A program made the translations under genes and the position numbers. A stretch of DNA of 64,000 nucleotides. It comes from Pyricularia pennisetigena. Lineage: Eukaryota; Ascomycota; Sordariomycetes; Magnaporthales; Pyriculariaceae. Shown in pieces: positions 23,179-35,106 of this stretch (its first letter is position 1; each line of letters begins with the position of its first letter). The notes under the pieces are model-generated. The model was given only the letters and a program-made list of their open reading frames with translations. It was not told where the DNA came from and made no database searches. The stretch is from the NCBI RefSeq assembly GCF_004337985.1, contig NC_043742.1, positions 6,944,641 to 7,008,640 of the forward strand, given 5' to 3'.

Positions 23179-24083
23179 ACCTAGGTTGATGAAGTCAAAG
23201 TTGCTTCGCTCAAAAGCACCGCGCCGCCCCATTCGAAAATCGTAGTCAAGACTTCAGGGGCATTAAACGGAATTTTCCTGGCAGCAGGTGGAAGCAGAAT
23301 GTTTGGGCAGCAGTGGCATTAGCCCACGAGAAGATGATTTTTTTGCATTGGCGTTCCAGGGGTCTTATGGTTTCAAACAAAGCAACGTCTGGGTGCATCG
23401 GATGGTCATGGGGATTATGGGTTTGCTTGTGCACAGTCAAGGCCCCTTTTTTTGAGAGCCAAGTGAAAAGTAAAGTATCTAGGGGGGCTGCAAAGCCAGC
23501 TTATTCTGTGGTTGGGGTGAGCGGCAGACCGACAAGCAAGCCGGTCAAGCGGAGTTGGCTTGGATGTAGTCTGCTAAAAAAAAAAAGTCTACTTAGACTA
23601 GGTACTCAGGGTACATTAGTCAGGTCTAGAATGAAGTAGCCACAACCACTCAAATAAAAGGAACGTCTGATCTGGCTCATTCGATAGGTACGGGGTAATT
23701 AACTGTCTTAGTAACGCCCCTGCCATCTGATGGTTGCAACCCTTGTGGTGGGTGAGGTAACGGATGCTTCCTCGCATGCCACCTCATCCCCCACTTGTGA
23801 CGAATATAGTTCCTTGGCAACGTCCCGCTATGCGTCTAAGTGAGGCCGCCAACGGTGAATTGACACCCAGAAGGCTTGTGTGTTTGTCATGCATGGTTTC
23901 GCCATTGCACTGAGTAGCTTTTGGTGGCTTCAGGAATAACGTAATGGCTGACGGTCTCTAGGGTGGTTGCACTGCTTCTAAATATCGTCACGACTGAAGA
24001 TATCCATGGAGTTTTTGGTTGGTTGCTCGCCCGCGAAAAAAAAAGCAGAAGACGGCGAGCTTTCCCCTATGGTCGCCGATCAT

Positions 24084-24120
24084 AGGTACCTACCTACCTT
24101 GCTTGCTTGCCTAGGTACCC
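24084..24120. repeat. TACC / CTTG tetranucleotide tract
   Basis: A short imperfect tract built from TACC and TTGC tetramers and closed at both ends by GGTACC. Similar tracts occur near 11930-11955, 28979-29018, 29078-29100 and 33713-33760. Confidence 0.7.
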
Positions 24121-24605
24121 AGTGTACTTACAAACAAACCGGGGATCGGCAGCATGGAAATGTTGTTGATAAGGGGTTGAAGTTGGCCTTGAAAGACCGA
24201 TTTTCTTCTCCTTCTTTTTCTCCCTTTGTGCAACATGCCTGCCTGCCTTCTTCACTCAGTTCGACGTCAAGGGCAACTGCCTGAGGATGAAGACATTTGT
24301 TGCAATCAGGCTTCGGCTGCGCCCCGTTCGTTATAGGACACTCGATTATTTTCTTTTGCCTTTCATCTTGACCCACCCAGGACCAAACATTAAAGAATTA
24401 CTGTACGTGCTCTGACTTCTCCCATAGTATCCCATAAAATAGGTTGAGCCCTAACTACATGGGTCAGGTCGTTATCGAAATAGAAGAGTACTGTACCTAG
24501 GCACCTGGATACCCAAGGTTCCTCTGTATCGTAAGTGGATGTAAAGGTCACCAATCTGGGCGGCCGGCACCTTGTGCGGGACGAAAAGCGGAGTGTTCTT
24601 GTAGG

Positions 24606-24606
<1 letters not shown>

Positions 24607-24638
<32 letters not shown>
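24607..24638. repeat. Poly(T) tract, 32 nt
   Basis: Uninterrupted thymines in the spacer upstream of the USP gene. Confidence 0.95.
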
Positions 24639-24640
<2 letters not shown>

Positions 24641-25045
24641 AGCGTAGGAATCCTAGGTGCCATTGAACACCAATTGCTACCCCCCGGCCACACGCCCTGG
24701 CACCGCACCGCGCGGCGCCGCAAGCTGCAGTTGAGTGAGTGGCATGTGCACGATTGATTGATTCTAACTGCAATGTGACTTGCAGGCCCTCCCTTCTCTT
24801 CCGCCTAGCCTATGCCTCCATTTGTTTTTCATTGCGCCCCATTGGGTCGGGGTTTTACCTTGACGCCTTTCGCTTCCAAACGGTTTGCGCCGCCCAACGT
24901 TTCTTCTTTTCTTTTTCACATTGGCATTGTTTCGATCAAACTGAGTGACCTCTTGGATCATCGTAGCCACTTATAAACCCCCCATCTTCTTCCATACAAA
25001 TCTGTATCACAATCAAGTAACACCGATCGAGGCGCCGACCGCTGG

Positions 25046-25047
<2 letters not shown>

Positions 25048-25075
<28 letters not shown>
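25048..25075. repeat. Poly(T) tract, 28 nt
   Basis: Uninterrupted thymines about 245 bases upstream of the USP gene start codon, followed by TATATAT. Confidence 0.95.
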
Positions 25076-25078
<3 letters not shown>

Positions 25079-25318
25079 TATCCGGAGTTAGGTGCAGCCC
25101 AGCTTTGACCGCTAACTGATCGACGAACTCTTCATCGAGCGTACCTCAAAAGGTCCGAAGCTAGAGCTTGCATAAAAGAGAATAGCTTTGCCTGGCCTCT
25201 ATCTTTTCTGCAAGGGCTCGATACGAAAGCCCCAGCCAGAGGTGTTGGCAACTGGCAGCAGTCGACCGCGCAAACCAGTCAGTAGCACGCACAGCAACAA
25301 CCACACCGTCGGTGCCTC

Positions 25319-28300
25319 ATGGCGGACCCTGCCGCCTCTGCAGCTGCTCGAACTCCCGACTCCGAAGTATCGCCATTATCGAAGCCAAATCAGGAAGACG
25401 GCAAAGCTGGTTACTTCCCGCCCAAGACCGACGGGAGCGACGGCAGCGATCGAGATGAGACGCCGTACCCGACTATCAAAGAGCCGTCGCCCAGCCCGTC
25501 GGTGCGCACAGAAGACGATGCCTCGACCGTAGCGCAGGATCCATCAAGCAACAGCAGTGCGCCGTCTCGCGGCACTCTTTCGGCCAGGTCGTCGATCGCA
25601 TCCGTTGTCTTCCGCCCGCCTCGCAACTTAGCTCTGCCACAAGGTGCGCAGCGGAAAACCGACGGTAACCGTCTCCGGAACTCGTCACCGCGACCAGAGA
25701 GGTGAGTGACAAGTTTTGTTACTAAAGGGGAAGATATCTTTTTTTTTTTTTTTCTTCAAACATCTTTATTTCGTTTTATTTCTATACACACTTTGTTGTT
25801 TGGGGAGCCGGTTAGTGCTCGGAGCGGCCCTGCAGCAAGCTTGAATACAATCCGGGTCTGTGTTCTCTCTGCACACAGTTCCTCCGTGTACACCATGGAG
25901 ATGGGTCGGCTCTTGCATGGATGACACTCTGCCAAGCAAAAGTTGTCATCGCAGCCTGTATGTCTCGGGGGACACTTGGGAACCACCTCCCAAAACACAT
26001 GGATCTTTGAGGAAGGCTACAGCATCGTAAAGTACGTGCATGCCACACCTAGGATCTCCACTGCGTAACCGCTTGGCTTCGGCAGGTCGTCCCAAGCGGG
26101 GTCGGCGGTCCCTCTTGAAATATCGGGGTGTGGGGGGAGGGCACAGTAAATGCGTCTCCACGATTCCCTAACTCGTTCAATCTGTATCAGCCCCTTCGTC
26201 CCCATCAACCATGTCAGATAACCACGTCGAGACTATCAACATGCGCTGCCAGCATACATGATCCAAAAATGGCTGGGTGATGCCCGATAGTGTTGGACAT
26301 GCTTCAATTCAACCCTGGCAGCTGCGCAGCTTTTGACCAGTCTTGTTTGCCTTATCCCGTCCCGTCTACTCACCCTTGACATGCCTTATCCCGTTTAGAT
26401 TCATCCAATCCTTTGTACACCTGCCCCTTTCTTTCTTGTCGGGGTGTCTGCGGTTGATCAGCAGTACTATACGCACACGGGCAAAGCCACAATGCCGGGA
26501 TATGAGCTTGATCTGAGAACACGGTCTTTTCTCGCTGCCTTCAATCAGGTCTGTTTTCTTTTCGGTCGCCCTCATTTCTTTCTGCGCGCCACATCAGTCT
26601 TGGACGAGTTTAACTGTGTGGTTGCTCCATGGCCTGAGATATCGGTCTATCCGCGTTTGGACCCATGGTGTGGTTCGACCTAAGAAAACCCGTGATACAC
26701 CTGACCCCAGACCCAGCTTTTAGCTCAATCGTCCCAACTCGGAGCGCTCAGCGCCGATTCAAGAAATTGCATGTGACATGCAAACGTTGACGTTACGTAC
26801 CTCACTGGGGATTCAGTCTGCCTCCAATCCTTACGTGCGACAAGAAAGAATTATTACTGAGGGTTTAATGTCCCGACTCGAGATGGGGATGAGCTTCCGT
26901 GCCATCAGTATGGCTTGGCTGACTGGCTCCACTATCTAAAGCCTTCCCAACCATTAAAATATTACTTTTTGATTGGCACCCACCCCATCATCCCNNNNNN
27001 NNNNNNNNNNNNNNNTCTTGGTCTCACAAGCGTTCGGCCTGCGGGGCATCTTGTTGGTCATTCCAGCTTGCTCTTCATTTGCGCCATCTCTACCCGCCGT
27101 CTGCTGTTCTACAATTCGCCCATCGCGCAACGCTGCGCATCTCTGAAGCCGATGCCCAACAACTCGAGTTGACGACATCACCGCTGTGCCCAATCGATGG
27201 CTTTGCTAACAGAAGATGGTCCGTCGGGCAGGTTTCGGCATCACGTTTCCTTTGACAACATCCCAGTCGGCGAGGCAACCAAGAACAATGTGCTGGGCTA
27301 CACGATCAATCTGACGCATGATGGCTATCAGCCCAAGCGACGCTCGCGCACCATGATGGCCGGCGTTGACCAGCATTTCTATTCTGACTATGCACTACAG
27401 TGGCTGCTCGAGGAGTATGCGGAGGACGGAGATGAGGTCATTTGCGTGCATGTTTCGGAAAGAGACAGCCGTGACGACAAAAACTACAAGCCGAAAGCCC
27501 AGGCAATGGTTGAGAGGATAAAGCAGAAGATTCCTCCGGACTGTGCCATTAGCATCAAGCTGGAGTATGCCGTTGGAAAACTACACGAGACTTTCCAGAA
27601 GCTGGTAGGTACTCCAAGTGTTTTGTGCATCTTTTTGTTGGGTTATACCGCCTCGGGCGATGGATCTTGTCGAACCCGTACTGACCACTGTCATACCTTT
27701 TTTTTTTTTTTTTTTGCAGATATACATATACCAGCCCTCAATGCTAGTCGTCGGCACACGCGGCCGATCCCTTGGAGGCATTCAAGGACTCGTCAACACG
27801 CGAAACTCTTTCTCAAAGTACTGTTTACAATACTCGCCAGTGCCGACGGTAGTGGTTCGCGACATCGACAAACGCAAGAAGAAAAAAGAGAAGCGGAGCC
27901 AGGATCCGAACAGGCAGAGCTATCTTTCCATGCTGGCCTCCAACGACGGAAAGCACGAGGCGGACAGCGAGAACAGCAGTCTGTATGAGCTGGAGGCAAG
28001 GCTCTCGCCCGACGAGGAAGCCCACAGGGTCGCCGCAGCTATTGGCCTTCCGAGCTCATTCGACCCCACAATCGAGGGTGTTGCTCTTGAATCGCGGATG
28101 CATCCACGAATGCACAGCATACCGACTTCGCCTCTGAAGGAGACTTTCCACGCCGAAGAGGTCGCCAGCGCTCTGGCGGCCGTGCCTGCACCACCTTCGA
28201 CACTCGGTGGCAGTGATGATGATGATGAGAGCGCCGACGACTCTGGCGACGAGTTTGAGGTCATGTCTGGCGAGCAGATCATTGCTAAGGGCGGTCAGGG

Positions 28301-28472
28301 CAACCCAGATGAGAAGATCAAAAAGACGAAGCTGCACCAAATGGAGGTTGCCGAGGCGGCGGCGCTACGCGAGCAACCAGTTGACGATGATGATGACGAC
28401 GACGACGACGACGATAATACTCAGGGCGGCCCGGGAAGTCAAAGTGGCCAGGGACTGAAGGGAAAGCCTTGA
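25319..28472 (+). CDS. Universal stress protein (USP) domain protein
   Basis: Proposed exons are 25319-25701, 27232-27604 and 27720-28472, giving 502 residues. The N-terminal 127 residues are Ser/Pro-rich and disordered. A RFRHHVSFDNI stretch leads into the USP fold (about residues 160-310), with RSRTMMAGVDQHFYSDYALQWLL, GDEVICVHVSE and the loop MLVVGTRGRSLGGIQG...NSFSKYC. A Lys-rich segment follows, and the tail is Ser/Asp-rich with a run of 11 aspartates. USP folds bind ATP or similar nucleotides; fungal members are linked to stress responses, but their function is poorly defined. Intron 1 is 1530 nt, an outlier here. Its acceptor at 27231 is backed by a CTAAC branch point at 27206-27210 and by correct phase. 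Intron 2 (115 nt) ends in an 18-T tract plus GCAG. An in-frame ATG at 27197 could start a short form. Domain call sure, exon 1 linkage less so. Confidence 0.8.
26995..27015. other. Assembly gap (21 N) in the USP gene's first intron
   Basis: A short run of undetermined bases lying within the proposed long intron, so a small exon hidden here cannot be excluded. Confidence 0.99.
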
Positions 28473-29702
28473 CTGTAGTAAATCAACCAACTCTGTTATA
28501 CTAATCGGGCACAACAGTCGGCTCGAGTTGGGAGCATTGGCTTCAATTTCACATTCGGAAGACTTAAGTCTCTTCGTCTTGTTGTTATGTATCTATCATC
28601 ATTCTGGTAGAGTCATTGCACACATTTGCTGGTGGACATCAGTTGTCATGACGATGAGTGCGACGGGCTTATGGTTAAGGACGGTGTCGTGGAGCAGTCG
28701 CCCGTAATGCGCTCGTGCAGTGTTACACACGATGCAGTCAAATGGCTTAATGAGAGTCTAACTTGCTTGGTTCAGACTGTTTCAGACTGTGGAAATTGCT
28801 TCTGCCTACCTATTCTTGAGCCGTTCGCCCTGAACTACTGATGAATGAGACCGTTAGAGAGGGACGGACAAGAAACATAGCAGGATAGTGAGTGAGAATA
28901 GATACGGCTCGAACCAGCATATCTAGTGTTTCGGGTGTAAAACTATGCACCTCATTGTCGAGTATTATTGCTTTGCCAGCCCGTTCCTTGGCTTGCTTGC
29001 TTTGGCTTGCTTGCTCTCCCTCCATTCGGCAAATACACGCGTGGGTAGCTTCAGCGGGTTATGCAGCTACCTTCCCTAGCTTGCCTAGCTTGTCTAGCTC
29101 ATTCTCTCGCAGCCCCGGGGAGAGGGAAAGTGGGGGTGGCTCATAGCGGTAGTGGGGCCCCGAGTTGAGCACCCCCTGCCGCCTCAGCGTTTGTAGCAGA
29201 GAGGCTTGGCTTTAGGGTGACGCAAACAAGATCGCGCCGCGTCCTAGGTGGGAGGGTACCTCTGGTCGGGTTTCGGTTCGATTCCTTTTTGAGTTGGAGC
29301 AAAAAAACTAAACAAAATTTGGCTTTCTAAAAATCACTACGAACCTCTTGTAACCCTTTGCCAAAACAGAAACCTCCCGTCACTAGGTCTGCAAAGCTTG
29401 CTTGCCCCTGTGATTGACTGTGGAATGCGACACCAGCTCGAGGCAGTCAGTCGTTCACTTTTAGGGCCGACCTGTGCAAAGTGAGGGCCAAACAACATAG
29501 ACCAACGAGAATGGCCAGCAAAAACGGAGCTCTCACAGTTTGAAATGCCCGAATCCTAGTCTCAACTGATCCCACGGCCAACCAATACAATACGAAGCTA
29601 GCTGCCCTCCTTAGCTACCATTCCATATAATATCAACAAAGTCACGTGTGAGATACAACTGGCAAAGACTTGGACGCACCGCCACGACGACAAGGGCGAC
29701 AA
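28473..29702. other. Spacer between USP gene and GPHR gene
   Basis: About 1.2 kb. It contains repeated GGCTTGCTTGCT words (28988-29015) and TAGCTTGCC/TAGCTTGTC words (29082-29098). No coding frame can be supported. The right end should hold the GPHR promoter. Confidence 0.5.
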
Positions 29703-31608
29703 ATGCGTGGAGCCGACTGCGGCGCCGACGCCTGCTCGGCGCAGCCTCCATCGTCCATCATAGGAACGTTCTTCTCACTCTCACCTTTCATTGGGACTTT
29801 TGCCGTAGTCGCCATCATCACCTCCCGTCATGTCCACCCTCTGTTGTCGCGGATGCACGACGGCGCGCGCGATGACGGGGAGGACCATGTTCTCCCAGCA
29901 TCGGCACCGGCGGCACTGCGGGCGTGTCATGTCGAGCACGGAAACCGCAGCATTCGCCGGAAACTGTCGGTGGCTGCCTTTGCGGCCACGATTGGGCTTT
30001 CGACCGTCCTAGGCGAGCTGATATTGGCCGAGATCTCGGACCTGATTGATTCGAGGGCGAGGACGACGGCGCTGCGGTACACAGTGCCCACTCTGCTCTT
30101 TCTGCTCATCGGCCTGATACCATTTCTTGTAATCCAATCAGTCATCGTCGGGGCCGGTTGGTCTTTTCAACGGACGGCCAAGGGGCGCCTCCCACGCATG
30201 GCATGGATGTTGCAGCTGGTTGCATTTGCGACCTGGCTCCTGGTGTTCTGGCAACTGGGGCGGTTGGCCCCCGGACAGGATGACAACTACGCCTATGCAC
30301 GAGACGCTGCGGCTAGCTTTGACAGCACGGGAATCTCCATGGCGATGCGGGACTCTCCTACCGCCTTCCCCGACCTTTCTGCCGGTGGCAGCGTACTGTC
30401 GAGGGCTTGTCTCGAGAGGATAGGCGTGATTGGCATAGCGCTAATGGCGCTTCTGTCAGGCTTTGCAAGCGTCTCCTCTCCATTTCACATACTCTCCGAC
30501 AACAGGCAACACCGAAAACGACCGGTCACCGATGCGCAGATTGCCAGGAAGCAGTCCGGGCTCGAGGCCACCCAGGAGCTGCTGGTGCACAAGAAACACC
30601 GTCTACGAGCACTGCAGCAAAAGTCGGCCGCCACGACATCGGTGGCCGAGCACAATTCGCCGACCTCGCCGGCACAGCTCGTCGGCAAGCTGGTTGGGTC
30701 GATCAAGAGCCTGGGAGGTGGTGGCGAGGCTGGGGAGATCAAGGCACTGCAGATGGAGATAGCTGGGTTGGAACAGATGGAAGCCAGCATGTCGGCCAGT
30801 TTGGCGGCCATGCGAGCGAGACAGGCAAACCACGCAAGGGACGGGACCGCTCTGGGCGTCCTCATGGCGCTGCCATCATATGCATTTGGCCTCTACTGTA
30901 TCTACAGGATCCTCGCAACGACCATGACGACCCTCCGACGGGCCTACTCCCCAGGTGCATCTTTCTCGTCGTCAGATCCCATAAACCGCTTCCTGGGACT
31001 GCTCGCCAGGCACTGGGACCCTAAGCTGGACCAGCTTGCATGGGCGAGGCAGATCTCGTTCTTGCTTTCAGGGGTCATCCTCGCCTTGTCGGCAAACTCC
31101 GTCCTGCAGACTTTTCACCTGTTTTCCAAGTGGGCGCCGGGGCTTCTGCACCACACAAAAGCGAACCTGCCGCTGCTGGTTGCGCAGGTCACGGCGACCT
31201 ACGTCATTAGCGCGGCGCTTCTGCTGAGGAGCAACCTGCCCAAGGAAGCTTCCAGTGCAGTAGGGGACGTGCTTGAGAGTGCGCTCGAGCCTGGATTTGT
31301 TGATCGTGTAAGTTTTTTTTTATTTTTTTTTTAACCCCAATATTTGCTCATCCGAAATATCAACCCTTCCTACGCAACTGCGTTAAGGAGCATTCACCAC
31401 TCTAAGTGGGTTACTTTTTTTTTTTTTCTGCCGGCTGCGTAGCTAACCAAGTTGAGAATAACAACAGTGGTTTGAAGGATGGTTCCTATTCGCCAGCATC
31501 GCAACTGCATTGGGTATTTGGATCGGCAGGAAGATCGCAGGGTCCACGGCAGACTGGGATGACTGGGAGGAACTATCTGCGGAAGAGCTCGGTCAAAAAC
31601 GATCATGA
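29703..31608 (+). CDS. GPHR: Golgi pH regulator (GPHR/GTG) family membrane protein
   Basis: Two exons, 29703-31307 and 31468-31608, with a GT-AG intron of 160 nt, give 581 residues. ATG 29703 is the first in-frame ATG; the frame opens only slightly upstream without another. The protein has a hydrophobic N-terminal segment (FIGTFAVVAIITSRHV), then further membrane spans around LRYTVPTLLFLLIGLIPFLV, MLQLVAFATWLLVFW, IGIALMALLSGFASVSSPF, LMALPSYAFGLYCIYRI, ISFLLSGVILALSANSVL and the final WFLFASIATALGIWIG. A long cytoplasmic loop with Gln/Lys/Glu coiled-coil character lies about residues 265-375, as expected for the family. GPHR proteins are anion channels that keep the Golgi acidic; the plant homologues GTG1/2 were proposed as hormone-binding G-protein-like receptors. 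The family assignment rests on topology and on the loop plus the RQISFLLSG region. Confidence 0.88.
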
Positions 31609-34440
31609 CAAGTCTATTAGAGGGTCTATATTTTCTGGGTTTAAGGTATATTGTGAAGAAAACCTAGCCCCTTGTTTTCATTCGCGGATATTCTACAGCC
31701 TGTGTAAGCTATTTATTGTTATTCATTTGTACCTGTTTTCTTACCATGTACAATGTATACAGTCTTGTTTGATTTTAGAACAATATTTTAATTAGGACGG
31801 CGTGTCTAGACCTCTGGCCCCTCTATCTCTCTATCTTAGAACTAATTAGGCTAGACTTTCTAGTTCTAGACTCTCGAGCTAATCAGCAAACTCTCTGGTC
31901 CAGTCTTCCACAGCCATCTCTGTGTCATGTGCAATGTATATTTAGGTGAATTGCGCACAGGCTCACAAAATGGGGGCTTCCCGCCCCCTAAAACGTGTAG
32001 TTATGGTAGGGCAGCTGGGGAAGGAGGGTTCGAAGCTTCTTGTTTTTCTAGTCCGATCGATAAAAAAGAGCCGGGAAGAAATCATTCCATAGTACGTCGT
32101 AAGATCGCGGCTGGGGGGTTTTTTTTTTTTTTTTTTTTTGGGTGGATTGGTGCGCAGGGCCACGCCCGCATGAGCCTGGCCGCTGCGACGCGCCCACCCC
32201 CACTCGGCCCTATCCGCTCAAGTTGCTGGCTGGACTTTTGTTGGATGAAGAACCCTGTGAAACTGGCGCCGCTTCGTCTCAGCGGCTCCGGAGCCTTCTT
32301 TTTTGGTGGGCGGCTGGCTTTTTTAAACTTTGAAATGGCTCTCTTGTTTTGCTAGGACGACTTGTACTATTACCCCTCTCCACACCTTTGTGAATTCTTC
32401 TTTTTCTTACGTTTCACTGGGCCAGACTTGTACTACAGTGGTACGGTAATGCGTTTTCTGATTGACGAGCGGCTCTCAGGCTGTTTGCTGAAACGTAACC
32501 GGAATGTCGGTATACTTTACTGTATTTTTTTTTTTTTTTTTTTTACTATCTCCTTCAAATAGCATCTGGTGCGTCACTTCTCTTGTCCCGCTTGCCTTGT
32601 TGTGTCTTTGTCATCCCCATCATCGGACGAGTTGTTTACCGGATCCCGCGTCCCTTGTTGCTTATTAAAAACGGGTGGGCACGGGATTGACTCTCAACGG
32701 TTTTCCGAGGGACGGGCTGTCTAATGATGAGATGCTTCGAAGGCAGAACATGAGGCCACTGTGGCAGTGACAAGAGATTGCCTGGTTCGGGATATATTTT
32801 CAGTATGGGACAACACATGTAATTACAGGATATGGGGATCGGGCCAGTGAGCCGAAATACCATCGTCCTATCTGCAAAGTGAGAGCAAGATTTCTGCTCC
32901 TGCAGACAAAGCACAAAGTAATCTCAGCCTCATTCGCTAAGAGACAAAGCGAGAAGAAGCCAAAAGTCTTGGCTGACAGCCGGGAACGCACTGGCCGTTA
33001 ACGATTCGTCGACAGGGTTCGCTTCAACCTCGCTTTTGGTTACATGGGGCTGATGTACTGTACTGTACTCTAGTGTAGCACCAGTCCAGACGACAGGCCA
33101 AGAACTCCCCCCCACCAGCATTGGGAAAGAAGTGCATATCCGTGTATTGATTCCCTGGGAAATGCAAAGTAAAAGACTGTTAAGACGACAGTAAATGCTC
33201 CATTTCTCGGTCTCAATATCAGCCGCATTAAACCGGAAACCCAATTTGCCAATCAATCTGGCTTTTCTTTTATTCTCCTACGCAAGCCGGGCCGTTGAAG
33301 CTGTCTGTCAGTTCATCACACTTCCCGCCAAGACCATGGGACGAACGTGGTTCGGCTGGAATTCTTTTCCCCATTTGACGGGTGGTGATCGTCCAGGACC
33401 CCAGTTCATGCTGACACAACCCCGTGTTTCGGTGGCTTGTCACTACAGCCCGATTTCCTCTCATTTCATGTTACTCTCCCCCTCCACTTGCTGCACTCTT
33501 TCTCCTTGTCACCTCGTCCCTCAATCATCTTTGTGAGAGGGGGTTATCCCTTGCTTGTCTTTTGGCTGGTTCCGCGTCAATCATTTCTTTCTTTTGCTCT
33601 TTTTTTCTTCTTTATTTTTTTCTGTGCCCACCTATTCCTTTCTCTTCGTCATAGGCAGGAGGATCCCCATAGGGTAGATCTGGACCTTGTACCTTCTGTC
33701 CGTTCCCCCCAAAGGTACCTTACTTACCTCCATCGCCAGGTAACATACCTTCCTGCCTCACCTATCTCTTTTCTTTCTCCTTTTTTTTTTTTTTTTTTGT
33801 TTTTCTCACAGATTTTCTTTTTCAGGCACCATTCGCAACCTTGGAGCAGACTGGGGTCTGACTGACAAACNNNNNNNNNNNTTTTGCTACCTGCCAGGCG
33901 CTTGCTTCCCTTCTTCCAAAGAACTTGTCTTCTTTATTCTCTTCTCCTTGTAGCTGCGCTCTGTTCTTACCTTCGATTCGATATACCCGCCTTTTCTTCT
34001 CTTCCAATTTGTTTCCTTTGTTACTCTTCAGAGGTGCCTGTATTTTGTTCCGTTTGCTCCCCACCTGGCCGTATTTAGCAAACGCAAGAAAAAACCACAC
34101 CACTATTTTGAACAGCCATTGTCGAAACGCCGCGCGAAATCACGAACGACTATAGAGCTACACAACCTATGTGGCATAAACCAGTCAGATCGGTTGGGAT
34201 TAACGAGGCTACCGAATCCTATTTCCAAGGAACGAACCTGCGATCAAAGCACTGGCTATCCACAAACTATTAGCGCACTCGTCAAACTAGCGCTACTACT
34301 CTCAAACCTTATATATAGGTACCTTGCCAGGTGCTTTATATATAGAAACCACTTGGAACGTGCCAACGGGGGTCAACAACCTGAGCCATAGAAAGGGCAC
34401 TATAGCGCCGGTTCATCCGCAAGAAAAAACCCCGCCCAAC
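31609..34440. other. Long gene-poor spacer upstream of the cysteine-rich protein
   Basis: About 2.8 kb. Contents include CTAG-rich words (31803-31880), poly(T) runs near 32120-32139 and 32525-32543, and a TACTG repeat (33054-33070). A pyrimidine-rich block (33440-33800) contains T18 at 33781-33798, and there is an 11-N gap (33871-33881). Between 33882 and 34440 only one ATG occurs, which suggests a long leader or promoter for the gene at 34441. No coding frame has family resemblance. Confidence 0.5.
33871..33881. other. Assembly gap (11 N)
   Basis: Short run of undetermined bases within the pyrimidine-rich upstream region of the cysteine-rich protein gene. Confidence 0.99.
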
Positions 34441-35106
34441 ATGTCGCAGGCCCTAACGCTGGCCAGCTTCCAATCGATAGCGTCCTCGAGCGTGCCCCTC
34501 GGCTGCATCCTGGCCTACAACAACACGCGCCTTTCGGGATGTAAAAGGTCTGACTTCCGATCAGGCACGGGGTGCTCGGCGAGCTGCCAGCGCTCCATTC
34601 AAAGCGTCGAAGCCACGCTGCAGCTCGTGTGTGGCGCCGGCAACGTCGACGTGCCCTCGGGCTCCGTGTTGGCGTCGGCGATGGAGGGGAACCTCGTAAA
34701 TACGCTGTGCGGGAACGGCCTGCAGCGACCGCCGGCGAGTACGACGGTGGTGATGACGACGACGACGGCTTCCAGAGAAACCAATGCGCCCATCCTGTCT
34801 ACTATCATTCCGCCAGCGTCTACAGCATCATCGGCCGCTTCCACAACGACAGCCCGAGCGCCGACGTCGGCACTTCCCCCATCTTCTCCACCCCCGCGCC
34901 CGGACACAGAGAGCCCGAGCGCGACGAGCACGCCAAATCCGGATGCATCACCATCACCGGCACCGGCACCGGCACCGCCAGCTCCGGAGAGAGGAGGTGG
35001 TAGTCCCTTTGATGCCCAAGGTTCTGCTGGTACTGCCAGTCCCAAGATACCTCGACTTTCCTTGGTGATGTCGTGGACCTTTGTGTTATTACTATTAATA
35101 CGGTGA
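34441..35106 (+). CDS. Six-cysteine protein with Ser/Thr/Pro linker and GPI-like tail
   Basis: A single exon of 221 residues. The first 95 residues hold six cysteines (22, 34, 45, 49, 64, 90) in a compact pattern including GCSASC. A Thr/Ser/Pro/Ala-rich stretch (about 95-195), likely to be O-glycosylated, follows. The C-terminus (about 206-221, LSLVMSWTFVLLLLIR) is hydrophobic, as in GPI-attachment signals, with small residues around GGGS...GSAG before it that could hold the omega site. This layout is typical of fungal cell-wall or plasma-membrane GPI proteins. Oddly, the N-terminus starts MSQALTLASFQS and lacks a clear signal peptide. The SQ codons include a possible splice acceptor (TCGCAG), so a signal-bearing upstream exon may be missing. 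I do not recognise a named family. The start codon is the first plausible ATG for over 250 bases. Confidence 0.6.
   Translation: MSQALTLASFQSIASSSVPLGCILAYNNTRLSGCKRSDFRSGTGCSASCQRSIQSVEATLQLVCGAGNVDVPSGSVLASAMEGNLVNTLCGNGLQRPPASTTVVMTTTTASRETNAPILSTIIPPASTASSAASTTTARAPTSALPPSSPPPRPDTESPSATSTPNPDASPSPAPAPAPPAPERGGGSPFDAQGSAGTASPKIPRLSLVMSWTFVLLLLIR

Larger units (their letters stand above)
23179..25318. other. Spacer between eIF3l and the USP gene
   Basis: About 2.1 kb without a supportable gene. It contains a CTTAGACTAGG/TCTAGA cluster (23590-23635) and a tetramer-like TACC/CTTG tract (24084-24120). It also has two long poly(T) tracts (24607-24638 and 25048-25075). The last 250 bases are C/A-rich and look like a leader for the USP gene. 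Confidence 0.5.

Noticed and set aside
27197..27988. Continuous 263-residue frame reading through USP intron 2
   Set aside because: Past 27604 it reads through the GT donor and the T18 tract and loses USP similarity. The spliced product continues the domain correctly.
31927..32355. 142-residue frame in the spacer after GPHR
   Set aside because: It runs through a poly(T) tract as poly-Phe and has no coding-like composition or family resemblance.
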